Of a stretch of DNA of 64,000 nucleotides, positions 30,441 to 39,568 are shown in pieces. The translations under genes and the position numbers were made by a program. The notes under the pieces are model-generated. The model did no database searches and was not told the DNA's origin. It worked only from the letters and a program-made list of their open reading frames with translations. The stretch is taken from NCBI RefSeq assembly GCF_013131805.1, contig NZ_JABJRC010000002.1, forward strand, positions 248,001 to 312,000, in the 5' to 3' direction. The DNA comes from Kribbella sandramycini (GTDB taxonomy: Bacteria > Actinomycetota > Actinomycetes > Propionibacteriales > Kribbellaceae). The stretch's first letter is position 1. Every line of letters begins with the position of its first letter.

Positions 30441-31412
30441 ATGCGGATTCTGCGGCCTCACGGTCTGATCGGTACGGCGGTAGCGGTGGTTCTGCTGGCG
30501 GTTGCCGGCTGTTCCGGTGGCGGCTCGGACGACGCCGCGGGCGGCGCCTTCGCGAAGGTGTCCACCAAGTTCGGCGAGATCACCATCCCAAGTGAGCCCA
30601 AGCGGGTCGTCGCGCTCGGCTGGGGGGACGCCGAGACCGCGCTGGCGCTCGGCGTCGAGCCGGTTGGTGCGAGTGACTGGCTGGCCTTCGGCGGCGACGG
30701 CCTCGGGCCGTGGGCGACCGGGCGCTACCAGCAGGCCCCGAAGAAGATCGGCACGCTGGAGCCGGAGTACGAGCAGATCGCCGCGCTCGAGCCGGACCTG
30801 ATCCTCGACACCAAGTCGAGCGGCGACCAGATCCGGTACGACACGCTGAAGGCGATCGCCACCACGGTCGGCGTCCCGACCGGCGGCGACTCGTACAAGC
30901 TGTCCTGGGAGCAGCAGACCGAGATGGTCGCCGCCGCGCTCGGCCGGGTCGAGCAGGGCCGCAAGCTGATCGCCGAGACCAAGGAGCGGTTCGCGAAGAC
31001 GGTGGCCGCGAACCCCGAGTTCGCCGGGAAGACGATCGTGCTCGGCTCCCGCACCAGCGAGGGGTACGGCGCCTATGTCAACGGCACCGGCCGGGTCGAC
31101 TTCGTGGAGCGGCTCGGGTTCACCAACAGCCCGAAGGTGCAGGCGCTGGCCACCTCCGGCTTCTCGATCAAGATCTCCCAGGAGAAACTCGACCTGCTGG
31201 ACGCCGACCTCACGGTGATGGCGCCGATCGGCGTCGACGCGGCCAAGATCACCGGCGATCCGCTGTTCCAGAAGGTGCCCTCGGTCAAGGCGGGCCGCGT
31301 GGTCGTCTTCACCGACAAGACCCTGAGCAGCGCGTTCGCCACCGACTCGATCCTCTCGATCGGCTACGCCCTGGACAAGGTCGTCCCGCTGTTCGCCACC
31401 GCGCTGCGCTAG
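30441..31412 (+). CDS. Iron-siderophore ABC transporter substrate-binding lipoprotein (FecB-like)
   Basis: A 323-residue lipoprotein. The signal ends in LAVAGC, whose Cys would be lipidated, followed by a GGGSDD linker. The periplasmic-binding fold of the FecB/FhuD class shows FGEITIPSEPKRVVALGWGDAETALALGVEPVGA, LEPEYEQIAALEPDLIL and a C-terminal VFTDKTLSSAFATDSILSIGYALDKVV. It would bind a ferric siderophore at the cell surface and hand it to a permease encoded elsewhere, since none follows. An iron box overlaps the promoter. The stop shares CTAG with the convergent MFS gene. Confidence 0.92.
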   Translation: MRILRPHGLIGTAVAVVLLAVAGCSGGGSDDAAGGAFAKVSTKFGEITIPSEPKRVVALGWGDAETALALGVEPVGASDWLAFGGDGLGPWATGRYQQAPKKIGTLEPEYEQIAALEPDLILDTKSSGDQIRYDTLKAIATTVGVPTGGDSYKLSWEQQTEMVAAALGRVEQGRKLIAETKERFAKTVAANPEFAGKTIVLGSRTSEGYGAYVNGTGRVDFVERLGFTNSPKVQALATSGFSIKISQEKLDLLDADLTVMAPIGVDAAKITGDPLFQKVPSVKAGRVVVFTDKTLSSAFATDSILSIGYALDKVVPLFATALR

Positions 31413-32629
31413 TCGTTCAGGTGGCCGCGCGCGGCCGCCACGACCAGCCAGGGCACGGCGGCCAGCGTGCCGATACCGAGGACGATCAGCGCCGGGCGCA
31501 GCCCGAGGGTCGCTCCGAGGAAACCGCCGAACAACCCGCCGACCGGACCGGTGCCCCATTCGACCAGCCGGATCACCGCACCGACCCGGCCCAGCAGGGC
31601 CGGGTCGACGGTGCGTTGCAGCAGCGTCGCGCGGATGATGATCAGGTAGACGATGCCCAGCCCGAGCAGGAACTGGCCGAGCCCGATGATCGCGATCAGC
31701 ACCAGGTCGGGCCCGGCAGCGAACGGCGTCAGCAAACCGCCCCCGAACAGCGCCGCGGCGACCACCGCGGGCCCCGCCGTGCCGAACCGGCGGCTGACCG
31801 GCGTGGTCAGGACGCCGGCCAGCAGCGGCCCGAGTGAGCCGAGGACGGCGATCGCGCCGATCGCGGCGGGGGAGAGGCCGAGCTCGCGGACGGCGTACAG
31901 GACGAACAGCGCGAGCGCGCCCCAATGGAAGAAGTCCGCGCAGCCCTTGCCGGCGGTGATCGCGACGATACCGGGCTGCGCGCGGAAGGCCGTGAAACCT
32001 TCCCGCAGCGACGTACCGAAGCGGCTCTGCTGCTGAATGGGTCGCGGGTCCGGTCCGCGGCCGAGCGCCTGCAGCAGGGCGGCCACGAAGAACGACGCGG
32101 CGTCCACGGCGATCGCGATAGGCGCCGTGAGCAACTGAACGAGGACGCCGCCGAGCCCCGGCCCGGCGACCGCGGTGATCGAGTCGGTCAGCGCCATGCT
32201 GCTGTTCGCCGCCGTCAGCCGCCGCTGATCGGTGACCAGCACCGGCACGTACGCCGTCTGCGCCAGCCCGTACGCCAGCGCCAGCGAGCCGACGGCGAAC
32301 GTGACGACGTACAGCTGGCCCATCGTCAGCCACCCGAAGGCGGCCGCGATCGGGACGGTCGCGATCAGCACGCCCTGGCCGATGTTGGCCCAGAACAGCA
32401 GCCGCCCGCGGCGCAGCCGATCGACGTACACCCCGAGGAACAGTGCGAGCACCAGGCTCGGCAACGACTCCAGCGCAGTCAGCACGCCCATCTCGGCCGG
32501 GCCCGCCGACAACGCCAGCACCGCGATCAGCGGGATCGCGAGCTCACTGATCTGCGTCCCGGCGTTCGACAGCAGCTGCGCCGTCCAGAAGAACGCGAAC
32601 GGCCGATTCCGCCGTAGCGGCACGTCCAC
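31409..32629 (-). CDS. MFS transporter (EntS/MFS_3-like exporter)
   Basis: A 406-residue, twelve-segment major-facilitator protein. It opens with LRRNRPFAFFWTAQLLSNAGTQISELAIPLIAVLAL, the usual start of EntS-like siderophore or drug exporters, has the loop 2-3 motif GVYVDRLRRGRLLFW, and ANSSMALTDSITAVAGPGLGG in segment 5. The start is GTG. Substrate unknown; its neighbour is an iron-uptake lipoprotein, which hints at a siderophore, but the genes converge and are not an operon. An iron box is not seen upstream of it. Confidence 0.88.
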   Translation of the reverse strand: MDVPLRRNRPFAFFWTAQLLSNAGTQISELAIPLIAVLALSAGPAEMGVLTALESLPSLVLALFLGVYVDRLRRGRLLFWANIGQGVLIATVPIAAAFGWLTMGQLYVVTFAVGSLALAYGLAQTAYVPVLVTDQRRLTAANSSMALTDSITAVAGPGLGGVLVQLLTAPIAIAVDAASFFVAALLQALGRGPDPRPIQQQSRFGTSLREGFTAFRAQPGIVAITAGKGCADFFHWGALALFVLYAVRELGLSPAAIGAIAVLGSLGPLLAGVLTTPVSRRFGTAGPAVVAAALFGGGLLTPFAAGPDLVLIAIIGLGQFLLGLGIVYLIIIRATLLQRTVDPALLGRVGAVIRLVEWGTGPVGGLFGGFLGATLGLRPALIVLGIGTLAAVPWLVVAAARGHLND

Positions 32630-32696
32630 AACCCACCCCCGTTGACCCGGCTGGGAAGAGCATCACCCCTCCCCAGGCCGGATCGCTACCGGGTTT

Positions 32697-33296
32697 TCAG
32701 TCGCAGGTGTCGCAGATCCCGTTGGCGGGGGTTTGCAGGTTGCAGATCGGGCACTTCTTGATCGGGCGCTCGGCGATCGCGGCCTTGCGGGCCCGGGCGC
32801 GCGCGGCGCCGAGCTTCAGCGGGATCATCGCGCTGCCGCCGTCGGCGGGCAGGCCGGCTGCCTCGAAGTACCGGTGCGCGGCGAGGCGCTCGTGGGAGGC
32901 GTGCGCGTCCGCGTCGGCCGGGGTCTCACCGGTCGCGGCGCCGACGATCACGGCGTACCCGTCGAAGACGCTCTCGTCGGGGTTGACGCACAGGGACGAC
33001 AGCATCGGCTCGCCGCGGCGCAGGTTCTCGGCGTAGACCTCGGCGAGGACGCCGCCGATCCACAGCCGGGTGGCCTGCTTGGTCTGGATCCGGGTCAGCT
33101 CCTGGACGCCGGCGGCCAGATCCTTCAGCTGCACCAGCGCCTGGTACTTGCGGGCCGCTCCGAGCAGCATCTCGCGGGCCGCGCCGGCCCACTCGATCCG
33201 GGCGGCGGCGACGCCGACGTCCGACACCTCGCGCCAGGGGCGGTCTTCGACGTTCTGTACTTCGTGGTCTGATGTGGCGACATCGAGAATAGACAC
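32697..33296 (-). CDS. Hypothetical protein with C-terminal zinc ribbon
   Basis: A 199-residue cytoplasmic protein, GTG start at 33296 placed 10 bp after the stop of the SARP gene, hence third gene of a sigma/SARP operon. Its body is helical (REMLLGAARKYQALVQLKDLAAGVQELTRIQTKQATRLWIGGVLAEVYAE) and ends in CPICNLQTPANGICDTC, a short four-Cys zinc ribbon. I do not recognise the family. A longer ORF reading is possible but would overlap the SARP gene. Confidence 0.68.
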   Translation of the reverse strand: MSILDVATSDHEVQNVEDRPWREVSDVGVAAARIEWAGAAREMLLGAARKYQALVQLKDLAAGVQELTRIQTKQATRLWIGGVLAEVYAENLRRGEPMLSSLCVNPDESVFDGYAVIVGAATGETPADADAHASHERLAAHRYFEAAGLPADGGSAMIPLKLGAARARARKAAIAERPIKKCPICNLQTPANGICDTCD

Positions 33297-33306
33297 CCGG
33301 CAGACC

Positions 33307-36300
33307 CTAATAGGGCGAGACCCGATCAGCGAAACCGCGTCGTTCCCGATTGTGGCGCAGGCTGGCCGCGGCCGCGGTGGCGAGCAGGCCGAAGCCGCAG
33401 CGCGCGGCGATCGCGGCCGCTTGTTCGGCGGCGTCGAGAGCGAGCTCCGGCTCGTCGGCACCGTGTCGTGCCGCGCTCAGGACGAGTAGCGCCTGCGTCT
33501 GCAGATGTGGGTAGACGCCGGCGGCGATCGCGAGACAGCGGTTGCTCCAGTTGACAGCCGCCGCGAAGTCCGCGCGGGTCAGGTTGGCCTGCGCGACGGC
33601 ACCGGCGGTCTGCGCCTGCGCCTTGCGATCGCGCAGCAGGTTCGCGAGTTCATGGGCGCGTAGAGCGAGGGTCAGCGCGGTGTCGCCGGAGCCGAGCTGG
33701 CTGTGCAGCCGAGCCTGCTCGTCGAGGGTGGACAACTCACCCCGGCGATCGGCACGCTCCTGGTAGCCGCGCAGTACGTCGTCCAGCACCGCGGCCGCGT
33801 CGTCGACGGCACCCAACTGGCGCAAGGCGCTGGCGAGGTTGCCGCGAATGCCGAGCAGCTGCTCGATCTCCAGCGCGGCGGTGAACATGTCTGCCGCCTC
33901 GTCGAGCTCGCCCTGGTAGAGCCTCGCTACCCCCAGGCCGTTCAGGATGATGGCGCGCACATGCTCTTCGCCTTCGACCAGCTCCAGCGCGCGGCGCATC
34001 CACAGCTCCGCCTCCGGCAGGACGCCGCGCTCCAGCTGGAACCAGCCGAGTTGATGAGCGACGTACGATGCGGCCGCCGGCCACCCGACCGCGACGGCGA
34101 GCACATGGGCGGCGAGGCAGTCGGCGAGCGCCTCACTGTCCCGGCCCACCTCCGCGAGCGCCTGGCCGCGGTTGATCAGCATCGCGACCTGGACCCGGTC
34201 GTCGTCCGTCGCGGCCGCTCCGGCCTGTGCCGCGGCGAGCCAGCCGTCGGCATGCCGGTTCATCAGGAAGTACCCGCGGAGCTGATCGACGATCCGCCAG
34301 GACAGCTCCGGCGCTTCGTGGACGACGGCCAGCAGCGAGGGCAGCTCGGCGTCGAGCCAGGCGAGCGCGGCGGTCTCGGTACTGAAGAACCGCGCTGGCT
34401 CGGGGTGTGCGCTGAGCCGGACGACGCGCGGGTACGCCAGCCCGATCGCGGCGGTGACCGCTTCGGCGTACCAGGTGTGCAGCCTCGCCTGGGCGGCGCC
34501 GGCTTCGGCGTCCGCGGCGCACAGGCGGCCGGCGTAGAGGCCGAGCAGGTCGTGGAAGCGGTAGCGGTCTTTGGTGAGTTGCATGAGCATGTTCGCCTCG
34601 AGCAGGTCCTCGAGGATGTGCTCGGCTTCCGCAGTCGGTGTGCCGAGCAGTACGGCGGTGCTGTCGGCGCTGAAGTCGTCACCGGGGTGCAGGCTGCAGA
34701 GCCGGAAAGCGCGCTGGGCCGCTGTGCCGAGATCGCTGTAGCCGAGCTCCAAACTGGTCAGCACGCTGGACTCGCCGACGCGGAGCTCGCTGAGCCTGCG
34801 GTTGCTGTCGGCCAGCCGGCGGGCCAGGTCCGCGACGGACCACTCGCGGCGGGTGGCAAGTCGGGAACCCGCGATCCGCAACGCGAGCGGCAGCCGGGCG
34901 CACGCCTCGGCCAACGCGTCGACGCCATCCTGGTCCGGGCCGATCCGGGCGGTGGAGGTGATCAGCCGGATCGCGTCGTCCTGGGGGAGCGGTTCGAGAT
35001 CGACGACGGCGACGGCGTCCAGGTCGGCGAGGCGCCGGCGGCTGGTGACGATCGCGTCACTCGGCCCGGCGCCAGGCAGCAGCGACCGGACCTGCTGCGC
35101 GTCGCGCGCGTTGTCGAGCACGATCAGCATCCGCCGGTTCGCCAGCTCGCTACGCAGGACGGCGGCCACCTCGCTCTCGTCGGTGCTGATCCGGCGGCTC
35201 GGCACGCCGAGCGCGCGCAGGAACCGGCCGAGCACCTTGAGCGGTGCGGTGGCCGAGTCGTTGCCGCGCAGATCGGCGTACAGCTGACCGTCGGGATACG
35301 CGGCGCGGAGCCGATGGGCCGCCGTCAGGGCGAGCGCGGTCTTGCCGACGCCGGCGATCCCGTTGATCAGCACGACTCGGGACGAGATCGCCTCCTGGCC
35401 GCTGAGCGCCGCGGCGAGCTGCGCCAGCTCGGCCGCCCGGCCGACGAAGTCCGGCGGTGCGGACGGCGTTTGCAGAACCGCAGGGGACTCCTGACGCAGG
35501 ACGGCGAGGTGGGCGGCGCGCAGTCGTTCGCCGGGATCGACGCCGAGCTCGCGCACGAGCGCCGTCCGGATTTGGTCGTACGCCGTCAGCGCCTCGGCCT
35601 GGCGGTCGGCGGCCGCGAGGGTTCGGATGAGCTCGACGTGCAGCGGCTCGTCCAGCTCGTGCCGGGCGGCGAGGTCGCGCAGCCGGTGCAGCGCCGCCTC
35701 GGGGTCGCCCTCCGCTCGGGACTCGACGGCCGCGGCGCGGACCGTGTCGGCGTACTCGTGCGCGAGCGCCCGCCAGCGCGGGTCGTGCGTGAGCGCCTCG
35801 ACATCGGTCTCACCCCGCCACAGCTCGATGGCCGCTCTGGGGTCACCGGCGGCGATCAGCGCGCGAAACCCCAGCAAATCAAGGGACTCCGGCGTCGCCT
35901 CCAGCCGATATCCGGCGCGGTCGCCGACGATCACCGGCCCGGCCGGTTCGAGCGTACGCCGCAGCCGCGCCACCCGGGTTTGCAGCAACTCGGCCGCATT
36001 CGCGGGGACGGCGTCGGCCCACAGCAGCTCGACCAGCTCGTCCGGCCCGACCGGACTGCCCGCGCTCAACGCCAGCCGGCCCAGTAAAGCGCGCTGCTGA
36101 TCCGACTCGACCCGCACCCGTACCGGCCCGCGCCAGACCTCCAGCGGCCCCAGGATCGCTACCCGCACCGGGCCCGTCCCGGCCGGCTCGATCTCTTCGG
36201 GCTGCTCCGCCTCCCGGAACGCGGTGGCGTCCACCCCGAGCGCGGCGGCGATCACCTCGACCGACTCGGCCTTCGGACTCCGGGTCCGCCCCTGTTCCAG

Positions 36301-36402
36301 ATCGCGGATCGCGGCCGTGCTCAGCCCGGTGCGGAGCGCCAGCTCCCGCTGGGTCAGACCCGCGCGCGCCCGGAGTGTCCGCAGCTGCTCTCCGAAGCGC
36401 AT
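33307..36402 (-). CDS. AfsR/SARP-type regulator with extra XRE domain (1,031 residues)
   Basis: A large STAND regulator. Order: XRE HTH (residues 1-60, LRTLRARAGLTQRELALRTGLSTAAIRDLEQGR), OmpR-like SARP winged helix (about 78-170, VRVAILGPLEVWRGP), BTAD (to about 305, ELGVDPGERLRAAHLAVL), NB-ARC ATPase with P-loop GIAGVGKTALA and Walker B LIVLDNARDAQ, then TPRs to the end. Known relatives activate antibiotic or stress genes. It lies 17 bp after a sigma-factor gene and 10 bp before a zinc-ribbon gene. The extra N-terminal XRE domain gives it two DNA-binding modules. It resembles the regulator at 6.8-9.0 kb, which lacks the SARP part. Confidence 0.93.
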   Translation of the reverse strand: MRFGEQLRTLRARAGLTQRELALRTGLSTAAIRDLEQGRTRSPKAESVEVIAAALGVDATAFREAEQPEEIEPAGTGPVRVAILGPLEVWRGPVRVRVESDQQRALLGRLALSAGSPVGPDELVELLWADAVPANAAELLQTRVARLRRTLEPAGPVIVGDRAGYRLEATPESLDLLGFRALIAAGDPRAAIELWRGETDVEALTHDPRWRALAHEYADTVRAAAVESRAEGDPEAALHRLRDLAARHELDEPLHVELIRTLAAADRQAEALTAYDQIRTALVRELGVDPGERLRAAHLAVLRQESPAVLQTPSAPPDFVGRAAELAQLAAALSGQEAISSRVVLINGIAGVGKTALALTAAHRLRAAYPDGQLYADLRGNDSATAPLKVLGRFLRALGVPSRRISTDESEVAAVLRSELANRRMLIVLDNARDAQQVRSLLPGAGPSDAIVTSRRRLADLDAVAVVDLEPLPQDDAIRLITSTARIGPDQDGVDALAEACARLPLALRIAGSRLATRREWSVADLARRLADSNRRLSELRVGESSVLTSLELGYSDLGTAAQRAFRLCSLHPGDDFSADSTAVLLGTPTAEAEHILEDLLEANMLMQLTKDRYRFHDLLGLYAGRLCAADAEAGAAQARLHTWYAEAVTAAIGLAYPRVVRLSAHPEPARFFSTETAALAWLDAELPSLLAVVHEAPELSWRIVDQLRGYFLMNRHADGWLAAAQAGAAATDDDRVQVAMLINRGQALAEVGRDSEALADCLAAHVLAVAVGWPAAASYVAHQLGWFQLERGVLPEAELWMRRALELVEGEEHVRAIILNGLGVARLYQGELDEAADMFTAALEIEQLLGIRGNLASALRQLGAVDDAAAVLDDVLRGYQERADRRGELSTLDEQARLHSQLGSGDTALTLALRAHELANLLRDRKAQAQTAGAVAQANLTRADFAAAVNWSNRCLAIAAGVYPHLQTQALLVLSAARHGADEPELALDAAEQAAAIAARCGFGLLATAAAASLRHNRERRGFADRVSPY

Positions 36403-36419
36403 TCCCGCACCCTACCGGG

Positions 36420-36986
36420 CTAGCGCGGCGTCAACTGGTCCTTGAGGACGGCGCGGGCGCGATTGATCCGGGACTTGACGGTGCCGATCGGGATCCCGAC
36501 CTGGTCGGCGATCTCGTCGTAGCTGAGCTCGTAGATATCGCGGAGCACGACCGCGGAGACGGTCTCGGGGAGCTCGGCCTCGAGGTGTTCGAGGGCGTCG
36601 AGGAGATCCAGGCGGGTACCGGCCACGACGCTGGTGGTGCGCGGATCGGGCCGATCGTGGCGGGCCGGTTGATCGGCGTCCGCCCAGGTGTCGGGGCGCT
36701 CGGCGGCGCGGCGCTTGAGCCGCCGGTAGGTCTCCCGGGCGGCGTTCGACGCGACCGCGTGCACCCAGGTGCTGAAGCGGCTCCGGCCGGCGAAGGTGCT
36801 CAGCTTGGTGGCGACCGCCAGCAGCGCCTCCTGGCAGGCGTCCTCGGCGTCCGCGCGGTGCGGCAGGACGCGTTGACAGATCCGCAGCACCTGCGGCTGG
36901 ATCTGCCGGATCAGCTCGTCGAGCAGCGCCGGGTCCTGCGCTGCGCGCCGGGCTAGCTCGTCGAGCACGTCAGCGTCGGTGGACAT
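36420..36986 (-). CDS. ECF-type sigma factor
   Basis: A 188-residue sigma-70 family protein. Region 2: LLDELIRQIQPQVLRICQRVLPHRADAEDACQEALLAV (the -10-binding DAEDACQE helix) and FSTWVHAVASNAARETYRR; region 4: LPETVSAVVLRDIYELSYDEIADQVGIPIGTVKSRINRAR. No anti-sigma gene is next to it; the SARP gene follows by 17 bp. The start is uncertain: ATG 36986 gives a standard N-terminus, ATG 37010 has a better ribosome site (GAGAGGG) but overlaps the kinase start region. Divergent from the Ser/Thr kinase with almost no gap. Confidence 0.9.
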   Translation of the reverse strand: MSTDADVLDELARRAAQDPALLDELIRQIQPQVLRICQRVLPHRADAEDACQEALLAVATKLSTFAGRSRFSTWVHAVASNAARETYRRLKRRAAERPDTWADADQPARHDRPDPRTTSVVAGTRLDLLDALEHLEAELPETVSAVVLRDIYELSYDEIADQVGIPIGTVKSRINRARAVLKDQLTPR

Positions 36987-37008
36987 GGCGTTGAGGATAA
37001 TGACCGGC

Positions 37009-38352
37009 ATGGTTCAGCCCTCTCATTTCGGCCGCTACGCCGTGACCCGGCGCTTGGGCAGTGGTGGTTTCGCTGCGGTGTGGCTGGCTCGGGACGAGCA
37101 GCTGGACGCCGAGGTCGCGGTGAAGGTGCTCGCCGAGCACTGGGTCGACGACCTGGACGTCCGGCGTCGTTTCGTCGAGGAGGGCCGCTTCTTGCGCAAG
37201 GTGGAGTCGCCGCACGTCGTGGGCGTCCATGACATCGGCGTGACCGACGACGACCGTCCGTACCTGGTGCTCACCTACGCCGACCGCGGCACGCTCGCCG
37301 ATCGGATCAAGACCGGCCCGCTCGCGCTGGCCGACGCCCTGGACGTGATCGACGATGTCGGCGCCGGCCTCCAGGAGCTGCACGATCGCGGTGTCCTGCA
37401 TCGCGATGTGAAACCGGAGAACGTGCTCTTCCGCAGTGCGCCGACCGGTGAGCGCGCGATGCTCGGCGACCTCGGCCTGGGCAAGTCGCTGGAGGCGGTC
37501 TCCCGGGTGACGATGCCGGGTGGCACTCCGGCGTACGTCGCCCCGGAGCAGGTCCGCGGCGATGTCCTCGACCCGCGTGCCGACCTGTACGCGCTGGCCG
37601 CGGTCACTTACGCCGCCCTCGCGGGTAAGCCGCCGTACGGCGCGACCACTCTGGCCGCCGTGCTCGCCGTTGACGGGCCGCCGCCCCCGTTGCGGCACGT
37701 GCCGCCCGCCGTGGACACCGTCGTCCGCCGCGGCCTCAGCAAGGACCGCGACCAGCGGTGGCCCGATGTCCGCGCGTACGCCGAAGCCCTGCGGACGGCT
37801 GCCGAGACGCCGGTCCGCCGTCCGTGGATCAACCCGTGGGTCGCGGCCACCGTAGCGGCCGCCGTGCTGGGGTGTGCGAGCGGCTATCTGGGCTGGCAGT
37901 ACGGCGTCCAGCGCCAGTGGGTTCGTGTCGTCGACCAGCAACAGGTTCTCTCCGTTGAACTGCCTCGTGACTGGGCCACAACGCGAGCCGGCAACGGTTG
38001 GCAGCCGGCCGGGGCGTCGGCGGCGCTCCCGGGCTTGCTCGTCAGCAGCGACAACAAGACCTGGAGCCGGCCCGCTGCGAAGATTCCGGGTGTTTTCGCC
38101 GGTGTGCTGCCCGCAGGCGAGCTGCCGCCGTCGGCGACGCTCCCGACGCCCGCGGGCTGCACGGCGGCGCCCGAGCGCGCTGACAAGCTCGGTATCGCGA
38201 GCGCGACGTACATCAACTGCCCGGCCGGGATGACGACGGTCGAGCACGTCAAACGGCTGAACGGCGCCTTGGTCCGCATCCAGATTCGAGCCGAGGACGC
38301 CGCCCAAGCTGAGCAGGTCCTCGACTCGGTGGCCTACACGCCAAGGAAATAA
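37009..38352 (+). CDS. Receptor-type Ser/Thr protein kinase (PknB family)
   Basis: A 447-residue membrane kinase. The cytoplasmic kinase domain (1-260) has glycine loop GSGGFAAVW, VAVKV with Lys39, catalytic HRDVKPEN with Asp133, and DLG at 154-156 instead of the usual DFG; GTPAYVAPEQ ends the activation loop. One membrane helix (about 276-297), then an external domain of about 150 residues with two Cys (AGCTAAPE, YINCPAGM) that is not a PASTA repeat. Start ATG 37009 or 37000; the ribosome site is GAGGATA. Divergent from the ECF sigma/SARP operon, whose start codons lie 14-24 bp away. Confidence 0.92.
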   Translation: MVQPSHFGRYAVTRRLGSGGFAAVWLARDEQLDAEVAVKVLAEHWVDDLDVRRRFVEEGRFLRKVESPHVVGVHDIGVTDDDRPYLVLTYADRGTLADRIKTGPLALADALDVIDDVGAGLQELHDRGVLHRDVKPENVLFRSAPTGERAMLGDLGLGKSLEAVSRVTMPGGTPAYVAPEQVRGDVLDPRADLYALAAVTYAALAGKPPYGATTLAAVLAVDGPPPPLRHVPPAVDTVVRRGLSKDRDQRWPDVRAYAEALRTAAETPVRRPWINPWVAATVAAAVLGCASGYLGWQYGVQRQWVRVVDQQQVLSVELPRDWATTRAGNGWQPAGASAALPGLLVSSDNKTWSRPAAKIPGVFAGVLPAGELPPSATLPTPAGCTAAPERADKLGIASATYINCPAGMTTVEHVKRLNGALVRIQIRAEDAAQAEQVLDSVAYTPRK

Positions 38353-38357
38353 GGCGT

Positions 38358-39488
38358 TCAGCGGCCGAGCTGGTAGGGGCGGTTGTTGCCGTCGCCGGTG
38401 CCGTTCCGCAACGGGACGGCGAGTTCGCAGGCACCGGTCTTGGGCTCGCAGCGGGCGATGGCGGTCTGGCCGTTCTGTTCGGCCAGGGCGAGGATGTGGT
38501 CGGGGCCCTCGACGGTGGTGGACATGATGGCGACCTTCGAGCCGCCGGACCATTCGCGGACGGCCTTGCCGGTCTTCAGGTCGAGGGCGGCGAAGAGGCC
38601 GTCGCCGTAGCCGTCGCGGTAGGCCGGGCCGCCGAGGGCGAAGGTGCTCTTGGCGGGCAGCTCGTCGACGGCGTGGGTGCAGGTCTGCCAGCGCTTCTTG
38701 GCGGTGCCGAGCTCGACGAGGGCGGTGCAGCTGCCGTCGTTCGCCACCGAGACGACCGAGGCGGCGAGCTGCAGGTCCGTCGAGACCGCGGACGGCGCGG
38801 GCACGGCGCTGATCCGCTTCGCGGTGTCGTCGCCGGCCGTCCAGCTGTAGAGGGTCTGCTTCGAGCTCTTGGAGAGCGCGCTGAAGTAGACCTCGCTGCC
38901 CTGGACGGCGTGCACGATCGGCCCGTGCTCACCGGTGCGGTCGAGGGAGTAGACCTCGCCGGTGCCGTTGTCGCGCCAGTTGAGCGTGAACCGCGACAGC
39001 TCGGCGCCGTCCGCGGTGGTCGGTTGGACGGCGTACGCGCTGGACGTCCGGTCGGCCGAGGAGGCGACGGTGTTGACGTCCTTGATGGTCTCGCCGCGGG
39101 CGCCGGCCGCCCAGATCGTCAGTGCGCCTTTGCCGTCGTCCTGGGGGCTGTGGTGCACGAGCGCGTCGCCGGCGCCCGCGTGGACGACGTCCCAGATCAG
39201 CCCGTCCGAGGCCGGGAGATCGAACTGGGTCCGGCCGCTGTGGACGGTGCGGCCGGCGACGTACGCCGTGGCCGGGGCTGAACCCTGCTTGAGCTTGGTG
39301 AGATCGAGCGTCTGCTGGATCGGCGCGGGTGGCTTGGCGCTGGTGACGGTGTCGATCGGCTGCGCGTTACCGCCGTCGGACGCCGCGGCGAGCGTCGGTG
39401 TCTGCTGGGCGGCGACGAGCGCGCCCGCCACCACGGCAGCCAGCGACACGCCCGCCACCAGGCCGGCCAGCTTGATGCTCCGATTCAT
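38358..39488 (-). CDS. Secreted beta-propeller-like protein
   Basis: A 376-residue exported protein with a single N-terminal hydrophobic segment (MNRSIKLAGLVAGVSLAAVVAGALVA) that is a signal peptide or anchor. The mature part has repeated blade-like strands separated by Asp/Gly-rich turns (IWDVVHAGAGDALVHH, VYFSALSKSSKQTLYSWTAGDD, SVVSVANDGSCTALVELG, GLFAALDLKTGKAVREWSGG), as in quinoprotein- or YVTN-like propellers. Four Cys may form disulphides. Enzymatic function cannot be told. It ends 6 bp from the convergent kinase gene. Confidence 0.75.
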   Translation of the reverse strand: MNRSIKLAGLVAGVSLAAVVAGALVAAQQTPTLAAASDGGNAQPIDTVTSAKPPAPIQQTLDLTKLKQGSAPATAYVAGRTVHSGRTQFDLPASDGLIWDVVHAGAGDALVHHSPQDDGKGALTIWAAGARGETIKDVNTVASSADRTSSAYAVQPTTADGAELSRFTLNWRDNGTGEVYSLDRTGEHGPIVHAVQGSEVYFSALSKSSKQTLYSWTAGDDTAKRISAVPAPSAVSTDLQLAASVVSVANDGSCTALVELGTAKKRWQTCTHAVDELPAKSTFALGGPAYRDGYGDGLFAALDLKTGKAVREWSGGSKVAIMSTTVEGPDHILALAEQNGQTAIARCEPKTGACELAVPLRNGTGDGNNRPYQLGR

Positions 39489-39568
39489 GATGCCCTCCGA
39501 AAATCGTCCGCAGTATCTCGTACTGGCGGGCTTTGACGGCCGGGGGACCGGATCGGTTCACGACATTT

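Noticed and set aside
29847..32333. 828-codon minus-strand open frame across the EF-hand, lipoprotein and MFS genes
   Set aside because: Crosses three well-supported genes and their stops; translation is Arg/Gly/Asp-rich without domains.
33703..36087. 794-codon plus-strand open frame opposite the SARP regulator
   Set aside because: Shadow ORF without recognisable motifs; the opposite strand codes for a fully ordered XRE/SARP/NB-ARC/TPR protein.
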